From NCBI RefSeq assembly GCF_017569205.1, contig NZ_CP071870.1, positions 62,001 through 126,000 of the forward strand: a stretch of 64,000 bases of DNA, in the 5' to 3' direction. Positions 1-8,282 of the stretch are shown here, piece by piece (the stretch's first letter is position 1; the number at the start of each line of letters is the position of its first letter). This DNA is from Propioniciclava sp. MC1595 (GTDB lineage: Bacteria; Actinomycetota; Actinomycetes; Propionibacteriales; Propionibacteriaceae). The translations under genes and the position numbers were made by a program. Under the pieces are notes generated by a model. The model made no database searches. It worked only from the letters and a program-made list of their open reading frames with translations, and was not told the origin of the DNA.

Positions 1-219
1 CAAGCGGCCAAGCGGCCCTCATCCCCTTGGGCGCCCATCGGGTGTGCTCGACTCTGCCGACGGGCGTGTGGTTACTCAACTGCCCATGTGGGGACGTCGA
101 GGTCAACGGTCGTGACCGCACGCACGTGCTTGATGCCGAATGGCGGATGTCTGGACCGGCCGTAGCGAGCGTTGGGCTTCGCTGGAGAGCCTCGTCTGTG
201 CTTTGTCCCCGTCGAGGGC
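1..219. other. Left edge, no supported gene
   Basis: Short open frames exist on both strands but none has a convincing start, ribosome binding site or recognisable family. The stretch lies just downstream of the MerR-type gene and may hold its terminator or the end of a gene outside the window. Confidence 0.4.
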
Positions 220-621
220 TTACTTCGCTGAGGAGAGTATGTGGCAGATGTCGTCGTCTTCGCAGTCGGCGGGATCGAGCAGCTCACTGTGGTCGCGGAG
301 TGCTTCGAGCTCGGTTTGCAGCGCGGCAAGTTGTTTGATCCGTGCACGGACGTCAGCGAGCTTGGTGTCGATGAGCGTAACCACGTGCGCGCAGGGCAGG
401 TGCCCGTCGTCGCGAAGGGCGATGATGGTGCGAATCTCGGACAGTGTCAGCCCGGCGGCCTGGGCCACGTTGATGAAGCGCAACCGGGCGAGCATGGCCT
501 CGTCGTAGACGCGGTACCCGTTGGCGCCTCGTTCGGCGTCCGGCAACAGGCCCCTGCGCTCATAGAACCGCACGGTCTGGCACGTCACCCCGGCAATGTC
601 GGCAAGCTCACCGATCAACAT
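220..621 (-). CDS. MerR-family heavy-metal-responsive regulator
   Basis: This 133-residue protein is a MerR-type activator that would bind a metal ion and untwist an over-long promoter spacer. The N-terminal winged helix-turn-helix (LIGELADIAGV ... VRFYERRGLLP, residues 2-27) is followed by a dimerisation helix (about 75-110). Cysteines at 77, 120 and 126 (C-x5-C near the C-terminus) are in places where MerR, CadR and ZntR relatives bind metal, but the spacing between the first and second is longer than in those proteins, so the metal cannot be named. The ATG at 621 is chosen because an in-frame ATG at 660 would start inside the operator. The gene is divergent from the 677-2340 pair, with the shared operator between them, so it probably controls both directions. 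Confidence 0.88.
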   Translation of the reverse strand: MLIGELADIAGVTCQTVRFYERRGLLPDAERGANGYRVYDEAMLARLRFINVAQAAGLTLSEIRTIIALRDDGHLPCAHVVTLIDTKLADVRARIKQLAALQTELEALRDHSELLDPADCEDDDICHILSSAK

Positions 622-638
622 GTCATCCCTCTTAACGC

Positions 639-670
639 TTGACCTTCTACCACGGTACAAGGTCTAGCGT
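639..670 (+). promoter_or_regulatory. MerR-type promoter with dyad operator
   Basis: A near-perfect dyad GACCTT-N12-AAGGTC occupies 641-664, with inner arms TACC/GGTA around a central AC. It overlaps a -35 element TTGACC (639-644) and lies before a possible -10 TAGCGT (665-670), a 20-bp spacer as expected for promoters activated by MerR proteins. The ATG at 677 is about where transcription would begin, so the rightward mRNA may be leaderless. Confidence 0.7.
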
Positions 671-676
671 CGCACC

Positions 677-988
677 ATGAACGTCTCTCTGTTGTACTTC
701 GATGACTGCCCCAACTGGAAGGTCGCCGACCAGCGACTTGCAGCGATCGCCAACGAACGCCCCGATATCGTGGTGACGCGACTCCGCGTCGAAACGCTCG
801 AGGAGGCGGAGCGGCTGGGGTTCCACGGCTCGCCGAGCATCCTGGTCGAGGGCGTCGACATCTTCGCCAAACCCGGCGACGGGGTCGGGTTGTCCTGTCG
901 GCTCTACAGCACACCCGATGGGCTGGCGGGGGCGCCCACGATGCAGGAACTCCGGGCTGCGCTCGGCGTGGCCGAGGTGCTGTCCTGA
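677..988 (+). CDS. Thioredoxin-fold protein of the mercury/metal resistance type
   Basis: This 103-residue protein starts with MNVSLLYFDDCPNW and has a beta-alpha-beta thioredoxin-like layout. It has one cysteine (C11, in CPNW) where thioredoxins have CxxC, and another at C74. Small proteins with this DDCPNW start are often found beside mercury and other metal genes and are sometimes labelled alkylmercury lyase; I see no MerB-like second domain, so that label is not supported. Its stop and the next start overlap (TGATG, 986-990), so it is translated with the flavoprotein downstream and may be its redox partner. Function is inferred only from fold and neighbours. Confidence 0.7.
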   Translation: MNVSLLYFDDCPNWKVADQRLAAIANERPDIVVTRLRVETLEEAERLGFHGSPSILVEGVDIFAKPGDGVGLSCRLYSTPDGLAGAPTMQELRAALGVAEVLS

Positions 989-2340
989 TGACGCGCAGCT
1001 ATGACTTGATCGTGATCGGTGCCGGCATGGCCGGCGTCGCGGCGGCGAACAAGTGCGCTTCCGCGGGCTGGAGGGTCGCGATCGTCGACGCGCTTCCCTA
1101 CGGCGGCACCTGTGCGCTTCGAGGGTGCGACCCGAAGAAGATCCTGCGTCGCGGGGCCGAGATCATCGACAGCGCCCGACTGATGCGGGGCAAGGGAATC
1201 GACGACGCCGGCTTGTCGATGAACTGGGCCGATCTGATCAAGCACAAGCACGGCTTCACCGACCCGGTCCCGCGAAACATGGAGGACAGCCTTTCGGGCA
1301 ACGGTGTGGACACGCTCCACGGGCAGGCGCGGTTCACGAACGCGCACACCATCGCGATTGACGGCAGGTCCTACGACGCAGCTCACTTCCTGATCGCCGC
1401 GGGCGCCCGTCCACGGCCGCTGGACTTTCCCGGTCACGAGCATCTGGTCGACAGCACCGCCTTCATGGACCTTCCAGCGCTGCCACGTAGGATCTTGTTC
1501 GTCGGTGGTGGCTTCATCTCGTTCGAGTTCGCTCACATCGCGGCGCGGGCGGGCAGCACCCCGGTCATCCTCGACCGCGGGCCGCGGCCGCTCAAGGCGT
1601 TCGACCCCGACCTCGTAGAGCTCCTCATCAACCGCGGCGCCGAGGCCGGGATCGAGCTGTGGCGCTCCACCACGATCACCTCAATCGAGAAGTCCGGTGG
1701 CGGTTACCAGGTCAGCTTGGCACGATCCGGCCGACCCGAGGACGTGGAGTTCGACCTCATCGTGCACGGTGCGGGCCGGATCCCCGAACTGTCCGGCCTC
1801 GACCTCGACGCCGCCGGAGTCGAGTGGGACGAACAAGGAGTGCGGGTAGCGGCTCACCTGCAGAGCACCAGCAACGCCGCGGTCTACGCCGCCGGCGACG
1901 CGGCCTACACCCCCGGGATGCCACTGACCCCAGTCGCAGTGATCGAAGCCAAGGTCGCGGCCTCCAACATGCTCAAAGCCACCACGACCGTCCCCGACTA
2001 CACGGGTATCCCCACAGCGGTGTTCACGATCCCCGAACTCACTCGAGTTGGGATGCTCGAACAACAAGCCCGAGACCAGGGCATCGACGTCGACGTCCGC
2101 TACCGCGACACCAGCGGCTGGTACTCCAACTACCGCATCGGTGAGACCACCGCGGCCACCAAGATCCTCATCGACCGATCCACGGATCGGATCGTCGGCG
2201 CACACCTGCTCGGCCCGGAGTACGGCGAACTGGTCAACTTCTTCGGCCTCGCCATGAAGCTCGAACTGACAACCCATCAACTGAAATCGATGACCGCCGC
2301 CTACCCCACCGTAGGATCAGATGTCGGCTCGATCCTCTGA
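988..2340 (+). CDS. FAD/NAD(P)-dependent disulfide oxidoreductase, MerA/glutathione-reductase-like
   Basis: A 450-residue flavoprotein of the pyridine nucleotide-disulfide oxidoreductase family. It shows the FAD dinucleotide fold GAGMAGVAAA (11-20), a redox pair C42/C47 in GTCALRGC, an NAD(P)-binding GGGF motif (173-176), a second FAD motif YAAGDAA near residue 300 and a C-terminal dimerisation domain. It lacks the N-terminal HMA domain and the C-terminal Cys-Cys pair of mercuric reductase, and its C-terminus reads AYPTVGSDVGSIL, without the His-Glu dyad of glutathione and lipoamide reductases. It is therefore a class I disulfide reductase-like enzyme of unknown substrate, not a proven MerA. 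It is coupled to the thioredoxin-like gene and placed under the MerR-type promoter, which suggests a metal or thiol stress role. Confidence 0.85.
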   Translation: MTRSYDLIVIGAGMAGVAAANKCASAGWRVAIVDALPYGGTCALRGCDPKKILRRGAEIIDSARLMRGKGIDDAGLSMNWADLIKHKHGFTDPVPRNMEDSLSGNGVDTLHGQARFTNAHTIAIDGRSYDAAHFLIAAGARPRPLDFPGHEHLVDSTAFMDLPALPRRILFVGGGFISFEFAHIAARAGSTPVILDRGPRPLKAFDPDLVELLINRGAEAGIELWRSTTITSIEKSGGGYQVSLARSGRPEDVEFDLIVHGAGRIPELSGLDLDAAGVEWDEQGVRVAAHLQSTSNAAVYAAGDAAYTPGMPLTPVAVIEAKVAASNMLKATTTVPDYTGIPTAVFTIPELTRVGMLEQQARDQGIDVDVRYRDTSGWYSNYRIGETTAATKILIDRSTDRIVGAHLLGPEYGELVNFFGLAMKLELTTHQLKSMTAAYPTVGSDVGSIL

Positions 2341-2523
2341 CCTAGAGGAGGCCTTGGTGGTCGCGGAGAAGTTCGGACCCAGGCAGCCCAACCACAGGAG
2401 AGAACCGGTTGGGTCGGAAGCGACACACGGCCGGCGTCTCGATCCTCCCGTTGAACATCCTGTATTGCCGCGGGGCGGGAGCACGATTGCGCTCCTGGCG
2501 CTGGTCGGGACTGAGGGATCGAA

Positions 2524-3438
2524 CTAGCTGTGTGTGGTGTGTTCGCGTTGCGCGTGGTCGGGTGATTCGAGTTGGAAGGTGGAGTGCTCGACGCTCACGT
2601 CGAAGTGGTCGGCCACACACGCTTGGAGATCGGTCAGCATCTGGGCGGCGTGGCCGTCGGCGAAGCAGGCCTCCTCGACCACAACGTGGGCGGTGAGGAC
2701 CGGCAGACCGGTGGCGATGGTGGAAGCGTGCAGGTCGTGCACCCCCACCACGTGCGGCACCTCCAGGATGTGACGACGGACCTCTTCGAGGTTCAACCCC
2801 GGAGGAGTGGACTCCAGCAGGATGCTCCCCGCCTCCCGCAGGATGGTGATCGCCCGCGGCACGATCAGGGTCGCGATCAGCATGCCTGCGAGGGCGTCGA
2901 TCCGGGTCCACCCTGTCAGCGCAATGACGACCGCGCTCACGATCACCGCCACCGACCCGAGGGCGTCGTTGACGACCTCAAGGAAGGCGGCGCGCATGTT
3001 GAGGTTCGCACCGCGGCCCGAGCTGAGTACCAGCATCGAGACGATGTTGCCGACCAGACCGACGATGCCGAACACCAGCAGCCCGCCGGCGGTGACCTCC
3101 GGGGGTGTGGCCAGTCGTCGAACACCCTCGGCGAACGCGTACACCCCGACCCCGAGCAGGACCGCGGCTTGGGCTCCAGCGGCCAGCACTTCGGAGCGCC
3201 GCCAACCCCAGGTGCGTTCGGGGGTGGGTGGACGAAGGGCGAGGTTTGCGGCGATGAGCGCCATCAGCAGGCCCGAGGCGTCGGTGAGCATGTGGCCGGC
3301 GTCGACCAACAGCGCCAGGCTGTTGGTCCACCACGCGCCGATGAGCTCGGCGACCAGGATGGTGGCAGTGATCCCGAACGCGATCGCCAACTTGCCCCGA
3401 TGGGTGCCCTGCGGCGCGTGGTCGTGGCCCGTGCTCAC
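2524..3438 (-). CDS. Cation diffusion facilitator (CzcD/ZitB-like) efflux protein
   Basis: A 304-residue membrane protein with six predicted membrane spans and a C-terminal cytoplasmic domain, the CDF layout. Metal-site residues are visible in DAGHMLTD (D46, H49, D53) and in EVVND, where the usual histidine of HxxxD is a glutamate, a change common in some actinobacterial members. A His-rich start (HDHAPQGTH) could hold metal. CDF proteins swap Zn, Cd, Co or similar ions for protons. The start codon overlaps the stop of the P-type ATPase by ATGA (3435-3438), so it is the third gene of the ArsR-led operon and gives a second export route for the same metal. Confidence 0.92.
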   Translation of the reverse strand: MSTGHDHAPQGTHRGKLAIAFGITATILVAELIGAWWTNSLALLVDAGHMLTDASGLLMALIAANLALRPPTPERTWGWRRSEVLAAGAQAAVLLGVGVYAFAEGVRRLATPPEVTAGGLLVFGIVGLVGNIVSMLVLSSGRGANLNMRAAFLEVVNDALGSVAVIVSAVVIALTGWTRIDALAGMLIATLIVPRAITILREAGSILLESTPPGLNLEEVRRHILEVPHVVGVHDLHASTIATGLPVLTAHVVVEEACFADGHAAQMLTDLQACVADHFDVSVEHSTFQLESPDHAQREHTTHS

Positions 3439-5384
3439 GCTGTCGCTCCTTGGAGGGCGGGCCTGTCGGCCAATGCGGTGAGGGTGGGCAGGTGGGTGGT
3501 GCGGCCCGCGCGGACACCGTTGGCGATCACGAACACCTCGGCTACCTCGTGAACCAGCACCACGGCCGCCAACCCCAGGACGCCGAAAAGGGCGAGCGGG
3601 ATCAGGACCGCGATCAACGCGATCGACAGGACCACGTTCTGCAGCATGATCCGGCGCGTGTAGCGGGCGTGATCGAACGCGTGCGGCAGGAGGCGCAGGT
3701 CGTCGCCCATCAGGGCGACGTCGGCGGTTTCGATGGCGACGTCGGTGCCCATGGCACCCATGGCCACGCCCAGGTCGGCGCTGGCCAACGCGGGGGCGTC
3801 GTTGACGCCGTCGCCGACCATCGCCGTGACCTGGCCCCTTTCCCGCAGCCTGTGGATGATGGTCGACTTGTCCTCGGGCCGCAGGTCGGCGTACACGTCA
3901 GTAATCCCGGCCTCGGCGGCGAGCGCCTGGGCGGTGGCCGTGTTGTCCCCGGTGAGCATCGCGACGGCATAGTCGTGGGAGCGGAAGTGGGCGACGACAT
4001 GGGCGGCTTCGGGGCGGAGTTCGTCGCGGACCGCGATCGCGCCGGTGGTCTGCCCGTCGACCTCGACGAGGACGGCGGTGGCCCCGGCTTGTTGCATCCG
4101 GTCGATGTCGCCGGCGAGTGGGCCTGCCTCGATCCAGCCGGGACGCCCCAACCTTAGGCTGTGCCCGTCCAGGGTGCCGGTCAGTCCGGCGCCGACGGCC
4201 GCCTGCACGTCGTCGGCGGTCGTGGTGGTTTCGGTGGCGGCGAGGATGGCTTTGGCGAGGGGGTGCTCGCTGCGTGCCTCAAGCGCGGCGGCCCAGGCGA
4301 GCACCTGCTCGCGGGTGTGCGGGCCGGTGGTTGTCACCTCGATGACGACGGGTTGGTTGCGGGTGAGGGTTCCGGTCTTGTCCAGGGCGACGGTGCGGAC
4401 CTTGCCGAGGACCTCCATCGCGGCGCCACCCTTGACGAGGATGCCGCGCCGGCTGGCCGCCCCGATGGATGCCACGACGGTGACCGGCACCGAAATGGCC
4501 AGGGCGCAGGGGGACGCGGCGACCACCATGACCAATGCTCGTTGCAGCCACAGGCCGGGGTCGCCCACGGCGAAGCCGGCGACCACAGTCAAGGCCGCTG
4601 CAATGAGGATCCCCGGTACCAACGGTTTCGCGATCCTGTCGGCGAGCCGTTGGGTGGTCCCGCGCCGGGACGACTCGGCCTCGACGATGTGCACGATTCG
4701 GGCCAGCGAGTTGTTGTCCGCGGTCGAGGTCACCTCCACCTCGAGGATGCCGGTGCCGTTGATCGCACCGGCGTACACCTCGTCGGAGGGGCCGACCTCG
4801 ATCGGCATGGATTCGCCGGTGATCGCCGAGGTGTCCAAGGCTGTCCGTCCGGTGCGGATGACGCCGTCGGTGGCGAGCCGTTCGCCCGGCTTGACCACCA
4901 TCAGGTCGCCCAGGATGAGCTCGTCGGGATCGACGACAACCTCGTCGCCGTCGCGCAGCACGGTGGCCTGCCGGGGGACCAGGTCAAGCAGGGCGCGCAA
5001 ACTGTGCCGGGTCCTGGCCAGCGAGTAGTCCTCCAGGCCCTCGCTGAGGGAGAACAGGAACGCCAAGGTCGCGGCTTCCTCGACCTGGCCCAGGAGGGTG
5101 GCGCCCACGGCGCCGATGGTCATCAGTAGACCCACTCCCAGCTTGCCCTTGGCGAGCTTCTTCAACGCACCCGGTATGAACGTCGACCCGCCGACCAGCA
5201 ACGCCACCCCGCTGAGGACGAGCCTGACCGTTTCCCATCCGGCCAGGCCGGTCAGGAAACCGGCCAGCAGCAGGACGCCGGACACCAACCCCAGCTGGAT
5301 GTCACGCACCTGCCACAGGTGGTCCACCGCGTCGTCGTCGCCAGGCGCCGTGGCAATGGGGGCATCACACCCGCACGCCGACAT
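3435..5384 (-). CDS. P1B-type metal-transporting ATPase, CtpG/Cd-Pb-like
   Basis: A 649-residue P-type ATPase counted from ATG 5384, which has GAGGAAGG just upstream. A GTG at 5429 overlapping the arsR stop (GTGA) would add 15 residues and is a good alternative. Motifs: TGES (189-192), SPC in the membrane (291-293), DKTGTLT with phospho-acceptor D335, HP (374-375), GDGVND (524) and HEVAEV in the last membrane pair (612). SPC in place of CPC and HEVAEV resemble mycobacterial CtpG-type exporters of cadmium. The N-terminus holds CGCD, a possible metal ligand, but no HMA domain. Context with a CmtR-like sensor and a CDF exporter supports a Cd/Pb/Zn detoxification role; the exact ion is inferred. 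Confidence 0.92.
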   Translation of the reverse strand: MSACGCDAPIATAPGDDDAVDHLWQVRDIQLGLVSGVLLLAGFLTGLAGWETVRLVLSGVALLVGGSTFIPGALKKLAKGKLGVGLLMTIGAVGATLLGQVEEAATLAFLFSLSEGLEDYSLARTRHSLRALLDLVPRQATVLRDGDEVVVDPDELILGDLMVVKPGERLATDGVIRTGRTALDTSAITGESMPIEVGPSDEVYAGAINGTGILEVEVTSTADNNSLARIVHIVEAESSRRGTTQRLADRIAKPLVPGILIAAALTVVAGFAVGDPGLWLQRALVMVVAASPCALAISVPVTVVASIGAASRRGILVKGGAAMEVLGKVRTVALDKTGTLTRNQPVVIEVTTTGPHTREQVLAWAAALEARSEHPLAKAILAATETTTTADDVQAAVGAGLTGTLDGHSLRLGRPGWIEAGPLAGDIDRMQQAGATAVLVEVDGQTTGAIAVRDELRPEAAHVVAHFRSHDYAVAMLTGDNTATAQALAAEAGITDVYADLRPEDKSTIIHRLRERGQVTAMVGDGVNDAPALASADLGVAMGAMGTDVAIETADVALMGDDLRLLPHAFDHARYTRRIMLQNVVLSIALIAVLIPLALFGVLGLAAVVLVHEVAEVFVIANGVRAGRTTHLPTLTALADRPALQGATA

Positions 5385-5425
5385 GCCTTCCTCGCGCTCG
5401 TCGCCGTGCGGATCTTCCTGCCCGC

Positions 5426-5842
5426 TCACCGGTCCGCCCCGACCGTGGCATGTACCTTCAGTTCTTCCGGTGTGGGGTTCGTCGTGGTGCCCAGCCCGTA
5501 GTTCGGACACAACGCCACCCCCTGGCCGGTGGTAGCCAGCAGTCGCTCCGCTGCCGCCAAGACGGCCAGCAGTTCCGGTGCGCTCACCAGCGAGAAGACC
5601 GACGCCCGCCCTTGTGGACGCGACACCACCAACCCGCACTCCCGCAAGCACGCCAGGTGGGCACTCACCGTCGATTGCGCCAACCCCAGGTGCTCGGTCA
5701 AATCGCGGACTCGATGTTCTCCGAAGATCAAGTGCTGCAAGATGGCCAGCCGGGACGGGTCGGACAGGCTGTGGAACAAGGCAGCCGCGACCTGCAGGTC
5801 GCCACCATCGGGCGCACTCTCAACGGCAGTCGGTATCGTCAT
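5426..5842 (-). CDS. ArsR/SmtB-family metal sensor repressor, CmtR-like
   Basis: A 138-residue winged-helix repressor. The recognition helix STVSAHLACLRECGLV carries C65 and C69, and a third cysteine sits at C112 (ALCPNYG). This C-x3-C in the DNA helix plus a C-terminal cysteine matches the Cd/Pb ligand pattern of mycobacterial CmtR (C57, C61, C102). Metal binding would release DNA and switch on the ATPase and CDF genes, which follow with little or no gap. A perfect palindrome covers its start codon, consistent with self-repression. The start at 5842 is the only ATG ahead of the domain. Cd/Pb specificity is by analogy. Confidence 0.9.
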   Translation of the reverse strand: MTIPTAVESAPDGGDLQVAAALFHSLSDPSRLAILQHLIFGEHRVRDLTEHLGLAQSTVSAHLACLRECGLVVSRPQGRASVFSLVSAPELLAVLAAAERLLATTGQGVALCPNYGLGTTTNPTPEELKVHATVGADR

Positions 5843-5851
5843 GTGACGATA
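5834..5851 (-). promoter_or_regulatory. Probable ArsR operator over the start codon
   Basis: A perfect 18-bp palindrome, TATCGTCA-TG-TGACGATA, spans the arsR start codon (5840-5842). A further half-site CGTCA follows at 5856-5860. The 8-2-8 form is typical of ArsR/SmtB operators. Its position means repressor binding would block transcription start or early elongation, and suggests a very short or absent leader. Confidence 0.75.
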
Positions 5852-5920
5852 GTAGCGTCATGCATCGTTAGTGTCGCGTGGTGCTCAAGCGGGACTGGCT
5901 GCCCGTTCCGTCGAGCCAGG

Positions 5921-6148
5921 CTATGAGGCCCGTTGAGCGGTCCGGGCCCTCGCTGAGGCCTGCGGCGCTGTCGACCATTGGGGATACCGGCTGAACATGG
6001 CATCGACGTCGTCTGGGTCCAGCCTGAGGATGCGGCCGCAGCGGTACACGGGGAGGACGCCCTCGGCGATCCGGCGGCGGATGGTCTTCACGCTGACCCC
6101 GATGCGCGCAGCGGCCGTGGGCAACGACTCGTAGGTTCGCATGGTCAT
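5921..6148 (-). CDS. Excisionase-like helix-turn-helix protein
   Basis: A 75-residue protein with a single MerR/Xis-type helix-turn-helix: ESLPTAAARIGVSVKTIRRRIAEGVLPVYRCGRILRL is the classic layout of the HTH_17 excisionase family, with the wing ending in a basic strand. The start at 6148 has AAAGGGA seven bases upstream; a longer reading frame begins at 6307 but has low-complexity coding and no site. Such small proteins direct excision by integrases or regulate plasmid and phage genes. No integrase lies next to it, so it may be a leftover of an integrative element. Function is inferred from fold. Confidence 0.7.
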   Translation of the reverse strand: MTMRTYESLPTAAARIGVSVKTIRRRIAEGVLPVYRCGRILRLDPDDVDAMFSRYPQWSTAPQASARARTAQRAS

Positions 6149-6538
6149 GGCGCTGTCCCTTTCTGGGCCCACGTGGGCCTCTAGGGACACAAGACCAGCT
6201 CGACGTACTCCTGGCCGCAGCCCCGGCTCGGTCTCCGATGACTCCCCAGGTCGCTTCCTGGGCGAGCGACGAGCAGTCATCCCTTGTGGGAGCGGGGTTG
6301 CGCGCACCGCGAGGCCTTAACGGCACCAAGGTCAAGGCCAGGCCGTTCTTGTGCCGGACGGCTGGCCCGGTGACCGTGCCCAACAACCGCCCTGTCGCTG
6401 GGCACGGCCTCACGCGAACGTCACGCCTTGTGAAGAAGGAGTTAGGCCGTTTGCGTCGGGGGGGGGCAGGCGGCGTCCGTAGCCCAACTCGCACGCACCG
6501 GTTCCCGTTCGGTGATTGGAACTGCACCCGGCCGCCCG
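6149..6538. other. Gap without a gene, with inverted repeats
   Basis: No frame here has a convincing start and family match. It contains short inverted repeats (GTGCCCA ... TGGGCAC near 6380, and GGCCAGGCCGT ... ACGGCTGGCC near 6340-6371) and an unbroken run of nine or more G at about 6458-6466. These could be terminators for the gene at 6539-6886 or DNA sites of a former mobile element. Confidence 0.4.
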
Positions 6539-6886
6539 TCAACCTGCCGCAGTCGGGGATTGGGCGGAAGGTGTGGTGGCCTGGATGAGCGCCCGTAGGT
6601 CCGCGTGGAGCTTGGCGTTGTTGAGCGTCCAGTGCGTGAGGCGCCGTCGGCGGTCCCTGAGGGGAGGGTCGCCGCTGACGTAGCCGTGGTCTTCGAGTTC
6701 ATGGAGATTGCGAACGATCGTGGTGCCGGCGACGGTTCCCTCCAGCGCAGCGACCAGGCCGGGGGTACTCAGGGTGCCGCCGTGCTCAGCCAGCGCGACG
6801 GCGATGGCGAGCTTGACGCGGTTCATGCCCATGCCGACCAACGCGTCCAACCCGACAGGGAGCGGGGCGTCGGAGTAGGCAGGCAC
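6539..6886 (-). CDS. Small winged-helix DNA-binding protein
   Basis: A 115-residue protein predicted to be a winged-helix transcription factor. The core LAIAVALAEHGGTLSTPGLVAALEGTVAGTTIVRNL is a helix-turn-helix, followed by a wing with basic residues (DPPLRDRRRRLTHW). It resembles the ArsR/PaaX-like fold group but I do not recognise a named family. The start at 6886 is the first ATG of the frame. An inverted repeat 53 bases upstream (6939-6963) may be its own operator. Partner genes are unknown. Confidence 0.6.
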   Translation of the reverse strand: MPAYSDAPLPVGLDALVGMGMNRVKLAIAVALAEHGGTLSTPGLVAALEGTVAGTTIVRNLHELEDHGYVSGDPPLRDRRRRLTHWTLNNAKLHADLRALIQATTPSAQSPTAAG

Positions 6887-6938
6887 GCGCCCATTGTTTC
6901 AGTGGTCCGCGGCAAGGGGAGACGAGACACGATCAGCA

Positions 6939-6963
6939 ATCTATACCGCTAAACGGTGTAGAT
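6939..6963. promoter_or_regulatory. Inverted repeat upstream of winged-helix gene
   Basis: Arms ATCTATACCG and CGGTGTAGAT match at 9 of 10 positions around a CTAAA spacer. Size and place fit an operator for the small winged-helix protein downstream; a recombination site is another possibility. Confidence 0.45.
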
Positions 6964-7154
6964 GTGGTAACGTTCGGAAGGGATGGGGCTCGAAATCCCC
7001 AAGATCGCCGAGATCCATGCTTAGTCTTCCCGTACAAGATTCCGCCCTGGAGAGCTTGGAGCCAGTCATGGCCGCTTCTGAGATTGGCCGCACCCGCACC
7101 ACCGCGGCCCGGCGCCACGGGCGCCAGACGCACTCCGGAGCTTGGGTGCTGCCG

Positions 7155-8282
7155 CTAGGCGCCGAGCTGTTCGACGAGCGCTGTGAGTGCGCCGTCCACT
7201 TCGCCAAGCACTCCCGGCAGGACTGCCGGAGGGAACGTTGCTGCGTTGAGTGCGCTCTTTGGCGCTACCCCTCCTGGGATCGACTTCACACGCTCGGCGT
7301 ACGCGAGGACGGCGTTGGCGACGGACGGGGTCTGCGCCAGCGACGTCGGGTCTACGCCGAGGGTGACGTACCGCGCCGCTTGCCAATGGCTCCCTTCGGA
7401 AAGCATCCACCCGATCGCGAGTGGTTGGCGGCGATCAGGTGTGTCGATGCGCAGCGCCGCTCCGCGTGAGCGCCACTTCACCTCAATGCCGAGGGTCTCG
7501 CACCGTGCGATGATGCTGCGAACCGCGTCGCGGTATGCGGGATCTCCGATGCTGGAGAGGTACTCGGCCTCCTCGACATCCTTCCTTGCGCCTTCTGTTG
7601 TTGATCGGGCAGCGTTCCAGCGTGCTGGTGCTGCAACGACCTGGGTGGCGTGTGCGATGAGCTCTGCGCCGGTCAGCTGGATCACCTCCACGAGGTAGAA
7701 GCGCCCGCGTCGCATGGTGGCGTTAAGGTAGTCGAGGCTGTTCTTCATCGAGTCGGTGAATCGCTGCGCGGCGATAACAAAGGCGAAATCGCCTGTTTGG
7801 AGCACCTCGGTGAGCCGTTCGAAGAGCGCCGTTCGATCATCACTGGTCAGGTCCCATGAGGTCCGCTCGATCGCCTCGGACAACGTTCGTGCACCGCGGA
7901 AGGCCGCGTCCACTCTCCCGCCGGCGAGATACCGTTGAACCACGCCGCGGTCGAAGTCCTCGACGCTGAGACGCCATAGATCCGAGCCATAGTCGATCGC
8001 CTGCGCCAAGGCATGGCGGAAATCAGGGTTCTGCGGGCCGGTCTTGAATTCGACAAGCACCAGGTCACCTGACCTCGCCAAACAAAGCAGATCGATATAG
8101 CCCGAGGCGAGACTCGTCTCCCTGCCCACCACCAAGAGATCCCCGTCGAGCCCGAGGTCGTCAGCCGGAATCAATTGGGGGCTCGTCTTCACTACCTCCT
8201 GGAGGTGGTGCTCGCTCGGCGCGGGCGCTTCAATCAGGTCGAACGACTGCTCAGAGCGCGTTACCAACACACGACGCGGCAT
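7155..8282 (-). CDS. PD-(D/E)XK nuclease-superfamily protein
   Basis: A 375-residue protein with a restriction-endonuclease-like core near its N-terminus: E24/E29 in the leading helix, D64 in GYIDLLCL, and E78-x-K80 in LVLVEFKTG, followed by a helix with QAIDYGSDL. This is the PD-(D/E)XK metal site. The remaining two thirds (about 150-375) is alpha-rich and has no motif I know. The start at 8282 is preceded by GAGAGGGAGG; the frame runs on upstream to 8576 without a better site. Standalone proteins of this kind are found in defence and mobile regions, and this one lies among HTH genes and insertion sequences. Substrate and partners are unknown. Confidence 0.7.
   Translation of the reverse strand: MPRRVLVTRSEQSFDLIEAPAPSEHHLQEVVKTSPQLIPADDLGLDGDLLVVGRETSLASGYIDLLCLARSGDLVLVEFKTGPQNPDFRHALAQAIDYGSDLWRLSVEDFDRGVVQRYLAGGRVDAAFRGARTLSEAIERTSWDLTSDDRTALFERLTEVLQTGDFAFVIAAQRFTDSMKNSLDYLNATMRRGRFYLVEVIQLTGAELIAHATQVVAAPARWNAARSTTEGARKDVEEAEYLSSIGDPAYRDAVRSIIARCETLGIEVKWRSRGAALRIDTPDRRQPLAIGWMLSEGSHWQAARYVTLGVDPTSLAQTPSVANAVLAYAERVKSIPGGVAPKSALNAATFPPAVLPGVLGEVDGALTALVEQLGA

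Noticed and set aside
677-988. Alkylmercury lyase MerB
   Set aside because: The protein is only 103 residues, of thioredoxin-like form, and lacks the catalytic cysteines and Asp of MerB.
988-2340. Classical mercuric reductase MerA
   Set aside because: No HMA domain, no C-terminal Cys-Cys pair, and no MerT/MerP transport genes nearby, so only a general disulfide-oxidoreductase call is justified.
2341-2523. A small gene or IS remnant between the flavoprotein and CDF genes
   Set aside because: Open frames here have no recognisable family or start signal; only a convergent intergenic gap can be supported.
6149-6538. Replication origin or iteron region
   Set aside because: There are some inverted repeats and a G-run but no set of direct repeats, no DnaA-box group and no Rep gene.
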